Part shown: positions 1-9,270 of the stretch, piece by piece
Layout: the number at the start of each line of letters is the position of its first letter
Numbering within the stretch: the first letter of the stretch is position 1
Source of the DNA: Eubacteriales bacterium
GTDB taxonomy: Bacteria; Bacillota; Clostridia; Lachnospirales; Lachnospiraceae
Length of the DNA stretch: 48,341 nucleotides
Reading direction: 5' to 3'
Assembly (NCBI GenBank): GCA_030524225.1
Contig: JAUNGV010000002.1
Span: forward strand, 44,671 to 93,011
The notes under the pieces: model-generated
Told to the model about the DNA's origin: nothing
What the model saw: the letters and a program-made list of their open reading frames with translations, nothing else
Databases searched by the model: none
Made by a program: the position numbers and the translations under genes

Positions 1-2
1 GT

Positions 3-1133
3 CCGGCGGTGCCGATGGATGGAGCACTGGCGCTTCGGCTGCGCGGTGCGGGGGTGCCGGTGCTCTCGGAGATCGAACTGGGATTCCGCTCCGCGAAGGG
101 ACAGATCATCGGAATCACCGGGACGAACGGCAAGACGACCACCACCACTCTCGTCGGGGAGATCATGCGTGCGGCACGCCCTTCGGTGTTCGTCGTGGGC
201 AATATCGGATTTTCCTATGCGGGAATCGCCGGGGAGACGAAGGAGGACACCGTCTGCGTCGCGGAGATCAGCAGCTTTCAGCTGGAGGGAATCGAGACGT
301 TTCATCCCGGCGTGTCGGCGATTCTCAATATCACGCCGGATCATCTGAACCGGCATCATACGATGGAGAATTATATCGCGGCCAAGGAGAGGATTACGGA
401 GAACCAGACGAAAGAGGATTTCGCGGTGCTCAACTATGAGGACGCGGCGCTGCGTGCCTTCGGGCAGGAGAGGTGCCCGGCGCAGGTGATCTGGTTTTCT
501 TCTGCGAGAGCGCTTGCGGACGGCTATTATCTGCAGGGAGAGGAGATCTTCCATGCGCAGGGAGGGAGGGCGCAGCGGCTGATGAATATTCACGAGATGC
601 GTCTCGTCGGCCTGTGCAACGTGGAGAATGTGATGGCGGCGATTGCGATGACGAGTGCGATGGGCGTTCCGATGGAGACGATTCTGTCCGTGATCCGCAC
701 ATTTGCGCCGGTGGAGCACCGGATTGAGTTCGTGGCGACGAAACGTGGCGTGGATTACTACAACGATTCCAAGGGGACGAATCCGGACGCGGCGATCCAG
801 GGCATCCGGGCGATGAGTCGGCCCACGATTCTGATCGGCGGCGGGTATGACAAAGAGAGCGTGTTCGACGAGTGGATCGAGGCATTCGACGGCAAGGTCA
901 GAGAGCTTGTTCTGATCGGACAGACGAGAGAGAAGATTGCGGCCTGCGCCCGGGCGCACGGCTTTACGGCGATTACCCTGTGCGATTCCTTCGAGGAGGC
1001 GCTGGAGCACTGCACGGCGGCTGCGAGGGAGGGAGATGCGGTTCTGCTCTCCCCGGCCTGCGCGAGCTGGGGAATGTTCCCGAACTACGAGGTGCGCGGA
1101 CAGGTGTTCAAGGAATATGTGAAGAACTTGTGA
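3..1133 (+). CDS. murD: UDP-N-acetylmuramoylalanine--D-glutamate ligase (5' partial)
   Basis: ATP-dependent cytoplasmic ligase that adds D-glutamate to UDP-MurNAc-L-alanine in peptidoglycan precursor synthesis. The reading frame is open to the window edge, so the N-terminal UMP-binding domain is mostly missing; the visible part begins in its last segment. The Mur-ligase P-loop GTNGKTTT appears near visible residue 40, followed by the EISSFQLE and NITPDHLNRH motifs of the central ATPase domain and by YNDSKGTNPDA in the C-terminal domain. The C-terminus carries LSPACASWG, close to the usual MurD signature. The GTG at 9 and ATG at 15 are internal codons, not starts. It is followed by ftsW, ftsQ and ftsZ, the division and cell-wall order usual in clostridia. 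Identification is secure; the true start lies outside the window. Confidence 0.96.
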   Translation, partial: PAVPMDGALALRLRGAGVPVLSEIELGFRSAKGQIIGITGTNGKTTTTTLVGEIMRAARPSVFVVGNIGFSYAGIAGETKEDTVCVAEISSFQLEGIETFHPGVSAILNITPDHLNRHHTMENYIAAKERITENQTKEDFAVLNYEDAALRAFGQERCPAQVIWFSSARALADGYYLQGEEIFHAQGGRAQRLMNIHEMRLVGLCNVENVMAAIAMTSAMGVPMETILSVIRTFAPVEHRIEFVATKRGVDYYNDSKGTNPDAAIQGIRAMSRPTILIGGGYDKESVFDEWIEAFDGKVRELVLIGQTREKIAACARAHGFTAITLCDSFEEALEHCTAAAREGDAVLLSPACASWGMFPNYEVRGQVFKEYVKNL

Positions 1134-1253
1134 CAACAGGAGGCGCGGGGCGTTCAGAACGGCGGTATGCCGCAGGAGCTGCGGGCAGGGCTTCAGAACG
1201 GCAGAGTGTTGCAGAATTCACGACGGCAGAACACAGGATAGGAGAGCGGTCTA

Positions 1254-2405
1254 TTGGCAAAAAAGAGAGCGAAAGACAATTCCACACGATTCCGGGACTA
1301 CAGCCTGCTGTTCATCATTCTGTTCCTGCTGGCCTTCGGACTGGTGATGCTCTATTCGACGAGTTCCTATGAAGCGGCGCTGGAGTTCGGCAGTTCGGCG
1401 TATTACCTGAGACGGCAGCTGATCTTTACGGTGATCGGCCTCGGAATCATGGGGCTTGTGTCGAGAATTCCCTATCATTTCTGGCAGCGCGTGGCTGTGC
1501 CGGCCTATGTGGCGGCCATGATACTGATTCTGATGATTATTCCCTTCGGAACGGGCGGAGCGGACGGCGCCAAGCGCTGGATTTATTTCGGGCCGATCTC
1601 CGTGCAGCCTGCGGAGATCGCCAAGGTTGCGACGATTCTGATGACGGCTGCCCTGATTAACCGGCTGGGCAAAAGGGGGCATACGGGACGCGGTTTTGCC
1701 CTTATTCTGGCGGTTCCCGTGCCGATTGCCCTGATGCTTTGGCGGATTACGACGAACCTGAGCTCTGCGATTATCGTCGTGCTGATTGTGGTCGGGATGC
1801 TCTTTGTGGCCTGTCCGTATTACAAGAGATTTTTCCTGATGGGAGGGGCGGTTCTGGCGGTGGGAGCGCTCGCCATCTATGTGGTGACGAACGCTGCGGA
1901 TTCCTCGACTCTCGATTTCCGCGGCAGACGGATTCTGGCGTGGCTGGATCCGGAGGCGTACGCGGGAGACACGGCATTTCAGACGCTGCAGGCGCTCTAC
2001 GCCATCGGCTCGGGCGGCCTGTTCGGAAAAGGGCTGGGACAGAGCATGCAGAAGCTCGGCTATATTCCCGAGGCACAGAACGATATGATTTTCTCCATCG
2101 TCTGCGAGGAACTGGGGCTGTTCGGCGCAGTCTGCATTATTCTGATGTTCATTCTGCTGCTGTGGCGTTTCCTCGTGATTGCCAATAACGCGGAGGACCT
2201 CTTCGGCGCGCTGCTGGTGGTGGGCGTGATGATGCACATTGCGGTGCAGGTAATCCTGAATATCGCGGTGGTGACGAACACGATTCCGAATACCGGCGTG
2301 ACGCTTCCCTTTATCAGTTACGGAGGTTCGGCGGTCGTCGTGCTGCTGGGCGAGATCGGTATCGTGCTGAGCGTGGCGAGGACGATCCGGCTGGGCGAGC
2401 TGTAG
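1254..2405 (+). CDS. ftsW: FtsW, SEDS-family peptidoglycan glycosyltransferase
   Basis: A polytopic inner-membrane SEDS protein of 383 residues that polymerises lipid II at the division septum with a partner class B PBP. About ten hydrophobic segments are visible. The SEDS landmarks are present: LVMLYSTSS in the first membrane helix, GAKRWIYFGPISVQPAEIAK in the first third, the loop with GGLFGKGLGQSMQKLGYIPEAQ, and the C-terminal NTGVTLPFISYGGSA. The start is a TTG with an AGGAGAG-type site about 8 nt upstream; no ATG fits. FtsW and RodA are paralogues; the gene order (murD upstream, ftsQ and ftsZ downstream) favours FtsW. murG, which often sits between ftsW and ftsQ in other Firmicutes, is not here. 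The 120 nt before this gene show no promoter, so it is probably cotranscribed with murD. Confidence 0.93.
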   Translation: MAKKRAKDNSTRFRDYSLLFIILFLLAFGLVMLYSTSSYEAALEFGSSAYYLRRQLIFTVIGLGIMGLVSRIPYHFWQRVAVPAYVAAMILILMIIPFGTGGADGAKRWIYFGPISVQPAEIAKVATILMTAALINRLGKRGHTGRGFALILAVPVPIALMLWRITTNLSSAIIVVLIVVGMLFVACPYYKRFFLMGGAVLAVGALAIYVVTNAADSSTLDFRGRRILAWLDPEAYAGDTAFQTLQALYAIGSGGLFGKGLGQSMQKLGYIPEAQNDMIFSIVCEELGLFGAVCIILMFILLLWRFLVIANNAEDLFGALLVVGVMMHIAVQVILNIAVVTNTIPNTGVTLPFISYGGSAVVVLLGEIGIVLSVARTIRLGEL

Positions 2406-2527
2406 CGGGGGCGCGGTCATCCGGCCGGACGGCAGCAGCGGGACGCTGCCGGAAATGGTAAACGACGGCGGGAAAGCGGCAAAACCGGATGCGGCGAAAC
2501 AGTGGGACAGGGCGGCAGGAGGTAAGG

Positions 2528-3454
2528 ATGGCGATCAGATTCGGCCGTAAAAAGGGATTGAGAGAACAGAGGGGACGGCCGCAGGACGTCTTCGCTTCCT
2601 CCGGCTATGATTATATCCGGGAAGAGGCCGCGCGCCTGCGCGCCATGGACAAAGAGGCGGAAAAGAGGCGGAGGCTTCTGGCCAGACAGCTGCGCCGGGA
2701 GGAGAGAGCCCGCGCCCGGAAAGAGTATTTTGCGGCGCACAGAGGCGTTGTGGCTGCGGGGATTGCGTTTTTGATCGCGCTTGTGGTGCTGGCGGCGGCA
2801 GCCCTCTATGTGTGGGTGAGCTACCGGGTGACGAAGGTCTATGTGGACGGCAGCACCCACTATACAAACGAGGAGATCAGCGAGATGGTGATGACGGGTC
2901 CACTCGAGCAGAATTCCCTTTATCTGTCCTTTAAATACCGGAATAAGGGAATAGAGGGGATTCCCTTTATCGAGCGGATGGATGTAACGATCGTCGATCC
3001 GAACACGATCCGGATCAGTGTCTATGAAAAGGCGCTGGCGGGCTACGTCAATTATCTGGGCAATTATATGTACTTCGACCGGAACGGGACGGTAGTGGAG
3101 GCTTCCAGGGAGAAAACGGAAGGGATTCCGGAGGTGACGGGACTTGCCTTCGACCACATTGTGCTGTACGAGAAGCTTCCGGTGGAGAACGACGCGGTCT
3201 TTGCCCGCATTCTGAACGTGACGCAGCTGCTCGGGAAGTACGAACTGTCGGCGGATCGGATTTACTTTGATGAATCGGAGAATATGACTCTCTTTTTCGG
3301 AGAGGTGCGCGTCCAGATGGGAGGGGATACGTATGCGGATGAGAAGATTTCGAATTTAAAACAGATTCTTCCGTCTCTGGAGGGGAGAAGCGGGGTGCTG
3401 GATCTGCAGTCCTACACACCGGACTCCAATTACATCACTTTTACGGAAAAGTAA
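2528..3454 (+). CDS. ftsQ: Cell division protein FtsQ/DivIB
   Basis: A bitopic membrane protein of 308 residues that scaffolds the divisome through its extracytoplasmic POTRA and beta domains. A basic cytoplasmic N-terminus of about 70 residues, rich in Arg, Lys and Glu, precedes one transmembrane helix at about residues 74-98. The POTRA-like segment follows, with VTKVYVDGSTHYTNEEI and then a region containing IPFIERMDVTIVDPNTIRI, typical of the family. The reading frame is open further upstream, but the ATG at 2528 has a strong AGGAGGTAAGG site directly before it, so that start was chosen. The long charged N-terminal tail resembles DivIB of Gram-positives more than E. coli FtsQ. The 122 nt after ftsW contain no recognisable signal. 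Confidence is high for the family and moderate for the exact start. Confidence 0.9.
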   Translation: MAIRFGRKKGLREQRGRPQDVFASSGYDYIREEAARLRAMDKEAEKRRRLLARQLRREERARARKEYFAAHRGVVAAGIAFLIALVVLAAAALYVWVSYRVTKVYVDGSTHYTNEEISEMVMTGPLEQNSLYLSFKYRNKGIEGIPFIERMDVTIVDPNTIRISVYEKALAGYVNYLGNYMYFDRNGTVVEASREKTEGIPEVTGLAFDHIVLYEKLPVENDAVFARILNVTQLLGKYELSADRIYFDESENMTLFFGEVRVQMGGDTYADEKISNLKQILPSLEGRSGVLDLQSYTPDSNYITFTEK

Positions 3455-3468
3455 TTCCGTTTTTCCCA

Positions 3469-3497
3469 TTGATTATTTGTGAATTCAATTGTATTAT
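3469..3497 (+). promoter_or_regulatory. Sigma-A type promoter for ftsZ
   Basis: TTGATT (3469-3474) and TATTAT (3492-3497) are separated by exactly 17 nt in an AT-rich gap just after the ftsQ stop codon. Transcription would start about 40 nt before the ftsZ GTG. It gives ftsZ expression independent of the murD-ftsW-ftsQ transcript. Confidence 0.75.
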
Positions 3498-3542
3498 TAA
3501 GTGAGTTAGGTCAAAATAGGATCAGTATAAGGAGGGCCCACC

Positions 3543-4739
3543 GTGCTCGAGATTAAGACAAATGATACGGAATCGGCTTGCAAGATCATTGTAGTAGGTG
3601 TCGGCGGCGCAGGCAACAACGCTGTCAACCGCATGGTAGATGAGAATATTACCGGTGTACAGTTCATCGGGATTAATACGGATAAGCAGGCGTTGCAGCT
3701 GTGCAGAGCGCCGAAATTATTGCAGATCGGAGAGAAACTGACCAAGGGACTCGGCGCAGGCGCAGTGCCTGAGGTCGGACAGAAGGCGGCGGAGGAGAGC
3801 GCGGAGGAGATCTCTGCGGCGATCAAGGGAGCGGACATGGTGTTCGTGACCTGCGGTATGGGAGGCGGCACCGGAACCGGAGCGGCTCCTGTCGTGGCCA
3901 AGCTCGCCAAGGAACAGGGGATCCTGACGGTCGGCGTCGTGACGAAGCCGTTCCGTTTTGAGGCCAAGAGCCGCATGCAGAAGGCGATGCTCGGTATCGA
4001 GAATATCAAGCCGAACGTGGATACCCTGATTGTGATTCCGAACGACCGTCTGCTGGAGATCATGGACAGACGGACGACGCTGCCCGACGCGCTGCGCAAG
4101 GCAGATGAAGTGCTGCAGCAGGCGGTGCAGGGAATCACGGATCTGATCAATGTGCCTGCTATCATCAATCTGGACTTTGCAGACGTGCAGACGGTCATGC
4201 GCCAGAAGGGCATCGCACACATCGGAATCGGCTCCGGCAAGGGAGACGACAAGGCCAGCGAGGCGGTCAAGATGGCGGTGGAGAGTCCGCTTCTGGAGAC
4301 GACGATCAGCGGCGCTACCGATGTGATTATCAATATTTCCGGCGATATTACGCTGGCGGATGCCTCCGATGCAGTCGGGTATGTGCAGGAACTGGCGGGT
4401 GACAGCGTGAATATTATTTTCGGTGCGATGTACGATGAGACGAAGTCGGACAGCTGCATGATTACGGTGATTGCGACGGGAATCGGGCAGCCGCAGACAT
4501 TAAAGCAGCCCGGCTACAGCGCGTTCAAGAACACCTATGTTCCTCCGATTTCGTCGGGCGTTCACGGCGCGGCATCCGCTGCGGCGTCGGCGCAGCCCCA
4601 GGCGGCGCACGCTCCGCAGCCTCAGGTTTACAATCCCGGCCAGAGCGGTATTCAGAAAGCGGGCAAGGTGCGCAGCAACATTCCGGAGAAATCTTTGAAG
4701 ATTCCGGTATTTATGCAGAAGAGCAGCAGGGACGAGTAG
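3543..4739 (+). CDS. ftsZ: Cell division GTPase FtsZ
   Basis: Tubulin-like GTPase of 398 residues that polymerises into the Z-ring at mid-cell. The GTP-binding domain opens with [14 protein letters not shown], and the tubulin signature [13 protein letters not shown] lies near residue 105. The T7-loop region with [10 protein letters not shown] follows. After about residue 330 comes a flexible Ala/Pro/Gln-rich linker, and the protein ends with a short conserved tail containing IPVFMQK, the likely docking peptide for membrane anchors. The start is a GTG, with AAGGAGG at 3529-3535 seven nt upstream. It has its own promoter. ftsA, often adjacent in other bacteria, is absent here. Identification is certain. 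Confidence 0.98.
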   Translation: MLEIKTNDTESACKIIVVGVGGAGNNAVNRMVDENITGVQFIGINTDKQALQLCRAPKLLQIGEKLTKGLGAGAVPEVGQKAAEESAEEISAAIKGADMVFVTCGMGGGTGTGAAPVVAKLAKEQGILTVGVVTKPFRFEAKSRMQKAMLGIENIKPNVDTLIVIPNDRLLEIMDRRTTLPDALRKADEVLQQAVQGITDLINVPAIINLDFADVQTVMRQKGIAHIGIGSGKGDDKASEAVKMAVESPLLETTISGATDVIINISGDITLADASDAVGYVQELAGDSVNIIFGAMYDETKSDSCMITVIATGIGQPQTLKQPGYSAFKNTYVPPISSGVHGAASAAASAQPQAAHAPQPQVYNPGQSGIQKAGKVRSNIPEKSLKIPVFMQKSSRDE

Positions 4740-4755
4740 GGCGTATCTGATTATT

Positions 4756-5814
4756 ATGAAGAAAAAAGTGTGGAAAGTGACCGGAGGTATTCTGCTTGGT
4801 GCGGTGCTCCTGCTGGCGGCAGGAGTGCTGTATCTGACAGTGCGGGAATACCGTCCGGCGCAGGTGGAGGCTGTTCCGGTCAGCGATGGGCAGAGTGCGC
4901 TCGCGGCAGGGGACGCCTTTTCTGTTATGACGTATAATGTGGGCTACGGCGGGCTGTCTGCCGGAGAGGACTTCTTCATGGACGGCGGAACGGGCGTACA
5001 GCCGGAGAGCCGGGAACTGGTGGAGAGCAATCTGGCGGCCATCGCGGATATCATCGGGGAGGCGGAGGCGGACATCCTGTTTCTGCAGGAGGTGGACCGT
5101 GATTCCAGACGCTCCTACCATATCGATGAGCTGGCGTATTTTGAGCAGGAGTTGGGTGTGGACGGGAGCTTCGCCTACAATTTCAGGTGCGATTTCATCC
5201 CGTATCCGATACCGCCGATCGGGAAGGTGGAGAGCGGGATCACGACGATGACGCAGTACCGGGTGGAGAGCGCGTCGCGGATCGCTCTGCCGGAATCGTT
5301 CTCATGGCCGGTTAAGACCTGCAATTTAAAGCGCTGTATTCTGGAGACGCGGATTCCGGTGGAGGGGACCGACAGAGAGCTGGTGCTCCTCAACTTCCAT
5401 CTGGAGGCGTATGACAGCGGAGAGGGCAAGATCGCCCAGAGCCGGATGCTGGCGGAGAAGCTCGCCGAGGAGTACGCGAAGGGAAATTATGTCATCGCGG
5501 GCGGCGATTTCAACCAGACTCTCGAGGGAATGAAATCCTTTGGCTCATATGAGGAGATGGAGGATGTGTGGACGCCGGGGGAGATGAGCCGGGAGGATAT
5601 TCCGGAGCATTTTTCCTTTGTGATGGCGGACGAATATCCGACCGTCCGCATCCTGAACGAGCCGTACAGCGGTAATTATGAAGATTCACAGGTCTATGTG
5701 ATCGATGGCTTCATCGTCTCGGATAACCTGACGGTGGAGAGCGTGGAAGTGATCAACACAGACTTCGCGTACACGGATCATCAGCCGGTTAAAATGGAGA
5801 TTGCGCTGCGGTAG
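4756..5814 (+). CDS. Membrane-anchored endonuclease/exonuclease/phosphatase-family protein
   Basis: A 352-residue protein of the EEP (DNase I-like) fold. One N-terminal hydrophobic segment (about residues 8-30) anchors it in the membrane or serves as a signal, so the catalytic domain should lie outside the cell. The fold motifs appear in order: MTYNVGYGG, FLQEVDRDSRRS with the metal-binding Glu, LNFHLEA, GGDFNQT, and the terminal TDHQPVKM containing the Asp-His pair. The family includes nucleases, sphingomyelinases and inositol phosphatases; the sequence does not say which substrate applies. It starts 16 nt after ftsZ without a clear Shine-Dalgarno site, so translation may depend on ftsZ readthrough. 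A strong bidirectional terminator follows. Family assignment is good; substrate is unknown. Confidence 0.85.
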   Translation: MKKKVWKVTGGILLGAVLLLAAGVLYLTVREYRPAQVEAVPVSDGQSALAAGDAFSVMTYNVGYGGLSAGEDFFMDGGTGVQPESRELVESNLAAIADIIGEAEADILFLQEVDRDSRRSYHIDELAYFEQELGVDGSFAYNFRCDFIPYPIPPIGKVESGITTMTQYRVESASRIALPESFSWPVKTCNLKRCILETRIPVEGTDRELVLLNFHLEAYDSGEGKIAQSRMLAEKLAEEYAKGNYVIAGGDFNQTLEGMKSFGSYEEMEDVWTPGEMSREDIPEHFSFVMADEYPTVRILNEPYSGNYEDSQVYVIDGFIVSDNLTVESVEVINTDFAYTDHQPVKMEIALR

Positions 5815-5844
5815 AAGGTCTGTGAGAGGCGGAGCAGGGAAGAA

Positions 5845-5873
5845 AAAACGTGCGCTGTAAAGCGCACGTTTTT
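5845..5873. terminator. Bidirectional intrinsic terminator
   Basis: A 12-bp stem (5845-5856 with 5861-5872, core ACGTGCGCT / AGCGCACGT) closes a GTAA tetraloop. It has an A-tract on the left and a T-tract on the right, so it can stop transcription both from the EEP gene on + and from the tRNA gene on -. Confidence 0.88.
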
Positions 5874-5899
5874 AATAGCCTTCCGCGGCGGAGGACAAC

Positions 5900-5931
5900 A
5901 AAAAAGGAATACCTCTCACGAAGTATTCCTT
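5900..5931 (-). terminator. Intrinsic terminator of the tRNA-Ala gene
   Basis: Read on the - strand, AAGGAATAC (5931-5923) pairs with GTATTCCTT (5912-5904) and is followed by a run of T. It lies directly after the 3' end of the tRNA. Confidence 0.85.
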
Positions 5932-5935
5932 ATAG

Positions 5936-6008
5936 TGGAGATAGGGGGATTCGAACCCCTGACCTCTGCGTTGCGAACGCAGCGCTCTCCCAGCTGAGCT
6001 ATATCCCC
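5936..6008 (-). tRNA. tRNA-Ala (anticodon CGC)
   Basis: A 73-nt cloverleaf on the - strand. The acceptor arm GGGGATA pairs with TATCTCC and includes the G3:U70 wobble that defines alanine tRNAs; the discriminator base is A. The anticodon stem CTGCG/CGCAG closes the loop TTCGCAA, giving anticodon CGC, which reads GCG. The T arm contains GGTTCGAATCC. CCA is not encoded. This CGC isoacceptor is usually redundant with the UGC tRNA and fits the GCG-rich codon use of the neighbouring genes. Confidence 0.96.
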
Positions 6009-6021
6009 GAACGACTTTTTT

Positions 6022-6050
6022 ATTATAATATCTGTTTTCCGTGTTTGCAA
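6022..6050 (-). promoter_or_regulatory. Sigma-A promoter for tRNA-Ala
   Basis: On the - strand, TTGCAA (6050-6045) and TATAAT (6027-6022) are spaced by 17 nt. Transcription would begin a few nt before the mature tRNA 5' end at 6008. Confidence 0.88.
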
Positions 6051-6100
6051 GATGTTTTTTCAAAAAAACTATTGTTTGAAATTTCTGAAAAATGCTTCGG

Positions 6101-6129
6101 TTGACGGCCTCCGCGCGCGTCAGTATAAT
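6101..6129 (+). promoter_or_regulatory. Sigma-A promoter for the M16C peptidase gene
   Basis: TTGACG (6101-6106) and TATAAT (6124-6129) have a 17-nt spacer that is unusually GC-rich. The start codon is about 70 nt further on. It diverges from the tRNA promoter about 50 nt away. Confidence 0.87.
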
Positions 6130-6206
6130 CTATAAGGAAAGAAACGCATGATTTTGACGGGGTAATCCGGAAAATAGACAGGGGAACCAATAAGGAAAGG
6201 AATCAT

Positions 6207-9140
6207 ATGGAGAATCATAACAGAGCAATCACGGAACTGGAGGCGTACGAGGTGCTGGAGCACCGCTTCCTGGAGGATCTGCAGTCGGAGGGCTATCTGC
6301 TGCGCCATAAGAAGAGCGGGGCCCGCATCTCGCTTCTTGCGAACAACGACGACAACAAGGTGTTTTATATCGGATTCCGGACGCCGCCCGAGGATTCCAC
6401 GGGCGTGGCGCATATCATCGAGCACACGGTGCTGTGCGGCTCCCGGGATTTTCCGGTCAAGGATCCGTTTATCGAGCTGGTGAAGGGGTCCCTGAACACC
6501 TTCCTGAATGCGATGACGTATCCGGACAAGACGGTCTATCCGGTGGCGAGCTGCAACGAGACGGATTTTAAGAACCTGATGCACGTCTATCTGGATGCGG
6601 TGTTCTATCCCCGGATTTATCAGGAGAGGCGCATTTTCGAGCAGGAGGGCTGGCATTATGAGGCGGAGAGCGACGAATCTCCGGTGACGATCAACGGCGT
6701 CGTGTACAACGAGATGAAGGGGGCACTCTCCTCGCCGGACGATCTGCTCTCGCGGGAGATTTTCACCTCTCTCTATCCCGACACAACGTACGCGGTGGAG
6801 TCGGGCGGCGATCCGGAGAATATTCCGGATCTGACGTACGAGGCGTATCTTGATTTCCATCGCCGCTACTATCATCCGTCGAACAGCTATATTTACCTGT
6901 ACGGCGATATGGATATGGCGGAGCGTCTGACGTATCTGGACGAGAAGTACCTCTCGCATTTCGATGCGATTCCGGTGCCTTCGCAGATCGGGATACAGCC
7001 GCCGTTTGCGGCGCCGGTGGAGGCGAGCCGGGCCTATTCGATCATGGAGGATGAGGAGGAGGCGGGCAACGCCTATCTCTCTTTCAATGTGGCGCTTGCG
7101 GACTGCCTCGACGCGAAGCTGAACGTCGCGTTCAAGGTGCTCGACTACTGCCTGTGCGAAGCGCCGGGCGCGCCGGTCAAGGAGGCTCTGCTTCACGCGG
7201 GAATCGGGCGCGACGTGTACAGCATTTTTGAAAACGGCATCCGCCAGCCCTGCTTTTCCGTGATCGCCCGGTATGCGGACACGGAGCAGAAGGAGGCGTT
7301 TGTCGAAACGATCCGCCGGGTGCTCTCCGAAATCGTGGAGAAGGGATTTGACAGGAAAGCACTGGCGGCCGGACTGAATTACTATGAGTTCCGCTTCCGC
7401 GAGGCGGATTACGGCTCTTATCCGAAGGGACTTGTGTACGGACTGCAGTCTCTGGACAGCTGGCTCTACGACGAGAGACTCCCGTGGCTGAATCTGGAGC
7501 TCGGCTCCGTTTTTGCACAGCTCAAAGAGGAGGCGGACAGCGGTTATTTTGAAAAACTGATTGAAACGTGGATTCTGAACAATCCGCACTGCTCTGTGCT
7601 GGTGCTCGAACCGGAAAAAGGACTGACCGGGAAGAAAGAGGCGGCGCTGGCGGCCAGAATCGACGCGTATGTGGCGGGACTGACGCAGCAGGAGCGCGCA
7701 CAGATCACGGAGCGGACGAGACTGCTGCGCCAGTTCCAGCAGACGCCGGAAACCCAGGAGGATCTGCAGAAGATCCCGCTGCTGACGCTGGCTGATTTAA
7801 AGCGGGAAGCACCTGGCTACGTCAACGAGCCGGGAGAGGCGGGGGCGGTTCCGTTTGTGGGACATCCGCTGCAGACGAACGGGATCTATTATTTGACGCT
7901 CCTCTTTGATTTAAAAGGACTGCCGCAGGAGTATTACCGGTATCTGGGAGTGTTCAGGGCGGTGTTCGGGATGCTCTCGACGGAGCGCTATTCCTATGCC
8001 GCGTTAAACAATGAGATTCACATTGAGACGGGCGGTATGGCAGAGTCGGTCAGCACCTACACCCAGGCGCATGATCTGACACAGTACCGGGCGTTTCTGG
8101 AAATCAGCACCAAAACGCTGCCGGATCATCTGGAGCAGACGTTTGCACTGCTGGAAGAGATTCTGCTGCATACCCGCTATGAGGATGCGGGACGGGTGAG
8201 AGAGGTGCTGGAGGAGGAGCGTTCCGGCATGAAGTCGGAGCTGCTGGCGGCCGGTCATGTGACGGCTGCGACCAGAGCGCTCTCCTATCAGTCCGGGACG
8301 GCGGCGCTGATGGATATGGTAAACGGGATCGCGCAGTACCGCACGGTCTGCGACCTGCTGGATCGCTATGACGAGGAGAAGGAGACTCTGTGCGGTATTC
8401 TCCGGGCGATGGCGGGGATCATTTTCCGGAAAGAAAATCTGCTGGCGGACTGCACGGCGCAGAGCGGGGAGCTGGAGAAGATCAAACCCTATTTCGCAGC
8501 GCTGGCGGAGCGACTGTCCGCGGAACCGGCGGAGGGAGAAAAGTTCTCTGTGCCGCTGGTAAAGAAAAACGAGGGCTTTGCGACGGCGGGACAGGTGCAG
8601 TACGTCTGCCGTGCGGGAAATTTCGTGACGAAGGGCCTTCCGTATACCGGAGCGCTCCGGGTGCTCAAGGTGATGATGGGCTATGATTACCTCTGGAATG
8701 TGGTGCGCGTCAAGGGAGGCGCGTACGGCTGTATGTGCAGCTTCGGAAGGGACGGCGCTTCTTACTTCGTCTCCTACCGTGATCCGCATTTGATGCAGAC
8801 GGTCGGGGCTTTTCTCGATGCGCCGGCTTATGTGCGCGGATTCGAGGCGGACGAGAGGACGATGACGCAGTATGTCATCGGGGCGGTCAGCGCGCTGGAT
8901 CATCCGATGTCACCGGCGGCTTACGGACGCTATTCCCTCGCGGGATATCTGACCGGTTTTTCCGAGGAGGAGGTGCAGAAGGAGAGGGACGAGGTTCTGG
9001 ATGCGACGCCGGAGAAGATTCGGGCGCTGGCGGAGTATCTCGACGCCTTTCTGGAGGACGGGTGCTTCTGTGTCGTCGGAAGCGCAGCGAAGATCGAGGA
9101 GAACAGGGACAGATTCGGTACGGTGGAAAAAATACAGTAA
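6207..9140 (+). CDS. Insulinase-family (M16C, PreP/falcilysin-like) zinc metallopeptidase
   Basis: A 977-residue peptidase, the length expected for the single-chain M16C class whose two halves form a closed chamber for degrading short peptides. The inverted zinc motif HIIEH is at residues 69-73 and the third metal ligand Glu is at about residue 169 in YNEMKGA, the usual spacing. DFPVKDPFIELVKGSLNTFL after the zinc motif is characteristic of PreP-like proteins. The C-terminal half carries the M16C-associated domain and the region with RVKGGAYGCMCSFGRDG. No signal peptide is visible, so it should be cytoplasmic. AAGGAAAGG lies upstream of the ATG, and a strong promoter is at 6101. It leads a run of genes including era and recO. 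Family is certain; physiological substrates are unknown. Confidence 0.94.
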   Translation: MENHNRAITELEAYEVLEHRFLEDLQSEGYLLRHKKSGARISLLANNDDNKVFYIGFRTPPEDSTGVAHIIEHTVLCGSRDFPVKDPFIELVKGSLNTFLNAMTYPDKTVYPVASCNETDFKNLMHVYLDAVFYPRIYQERRIFEQEGWHYEAESDESPVTINGVVYNEMKGALSSPDDLLSREIFTSLYPDTTYAVESGGDPENIPDLTYEAYLDFHRRYYHPSNSYIYLYGDMDMAERLTYLDEKYLSHFDAIPVPSQIGIQPPFAAPVEASRAYSIMEDEEEAGNAYLSFNVALADCLDAKLNVAFKVLDYCLCEAPGAPVKEALLHAGIGRDVYSIFENGIRQPCFSVIARYADTEQKEAFVETIRRVLSEIVEKGFDRKALAAGLNYYEFRFREADYGSYPKGLVYGLQSLDSWLYDERLPWLNLELGSVFAQLKEEADSGYFEKLIETWILNNPHCSVLVLEPEKGLTGKKEAALAARIDAYVAGLTQQERAQITERTRLLRQFQQTPETQEDLQKIPLLTLADLKREAPGYVNEPGEAGAVPFVGHPLQTNGIYYLTLLFDLKGLPQEYYRYLGVFRAVFGMLSTERYSYAALNNEIHIETGGMAESVSTYTQAHDLTQYRAFLEISTKTLPDHLEQTFALLEEILLHTRYEDAGRVREVLEEERSGMKSELLAAGHVTAATRALSYQSGTAALMDMVNGIAQYRTVCDLLDRYDEEKETLCGILRAMAGIIFRKENLLADCTAQSGELEKIKPYFAALAERLSAEPAEGEKFSVPLVKKNEGFATAGQVQYVCRAGNFVTKGLPYTGALRVLKVMMGYDYLWNVVRVKGGAYGCMCSFGRDGASYFVSYRDPHLMQTVGAFLDAPAYVRGFEADERTMTQYVIGAVSALDHPMSPAAYGRYSLAGYLTGFSEEEVQKERDEVLDATPEKIRALAEYLDAFLEDGCFCVVGSAAKIEENRDRFGTVEKIQ

Positions 9141-9270
9141 CGTGCGGAGGAGAATCAACGGCCCGGTGAACTGCGGATGGCGGGTGTGAGCGGTACGGTG
9201 GATTGGCCCGGGTTGTAAGCGGGCCGGAAGAGAGGCAGGAGCGGGGAAGCGGGAGAGAGGCGCGGGGAGT

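Noticed and set aside
1251-2420. A 389-codon - strand frame exactly opposite ftsW
   Set aside because: Same cause. The + strand product has clear SEDS motifs; the - product is His/Arg-rich with no motif.
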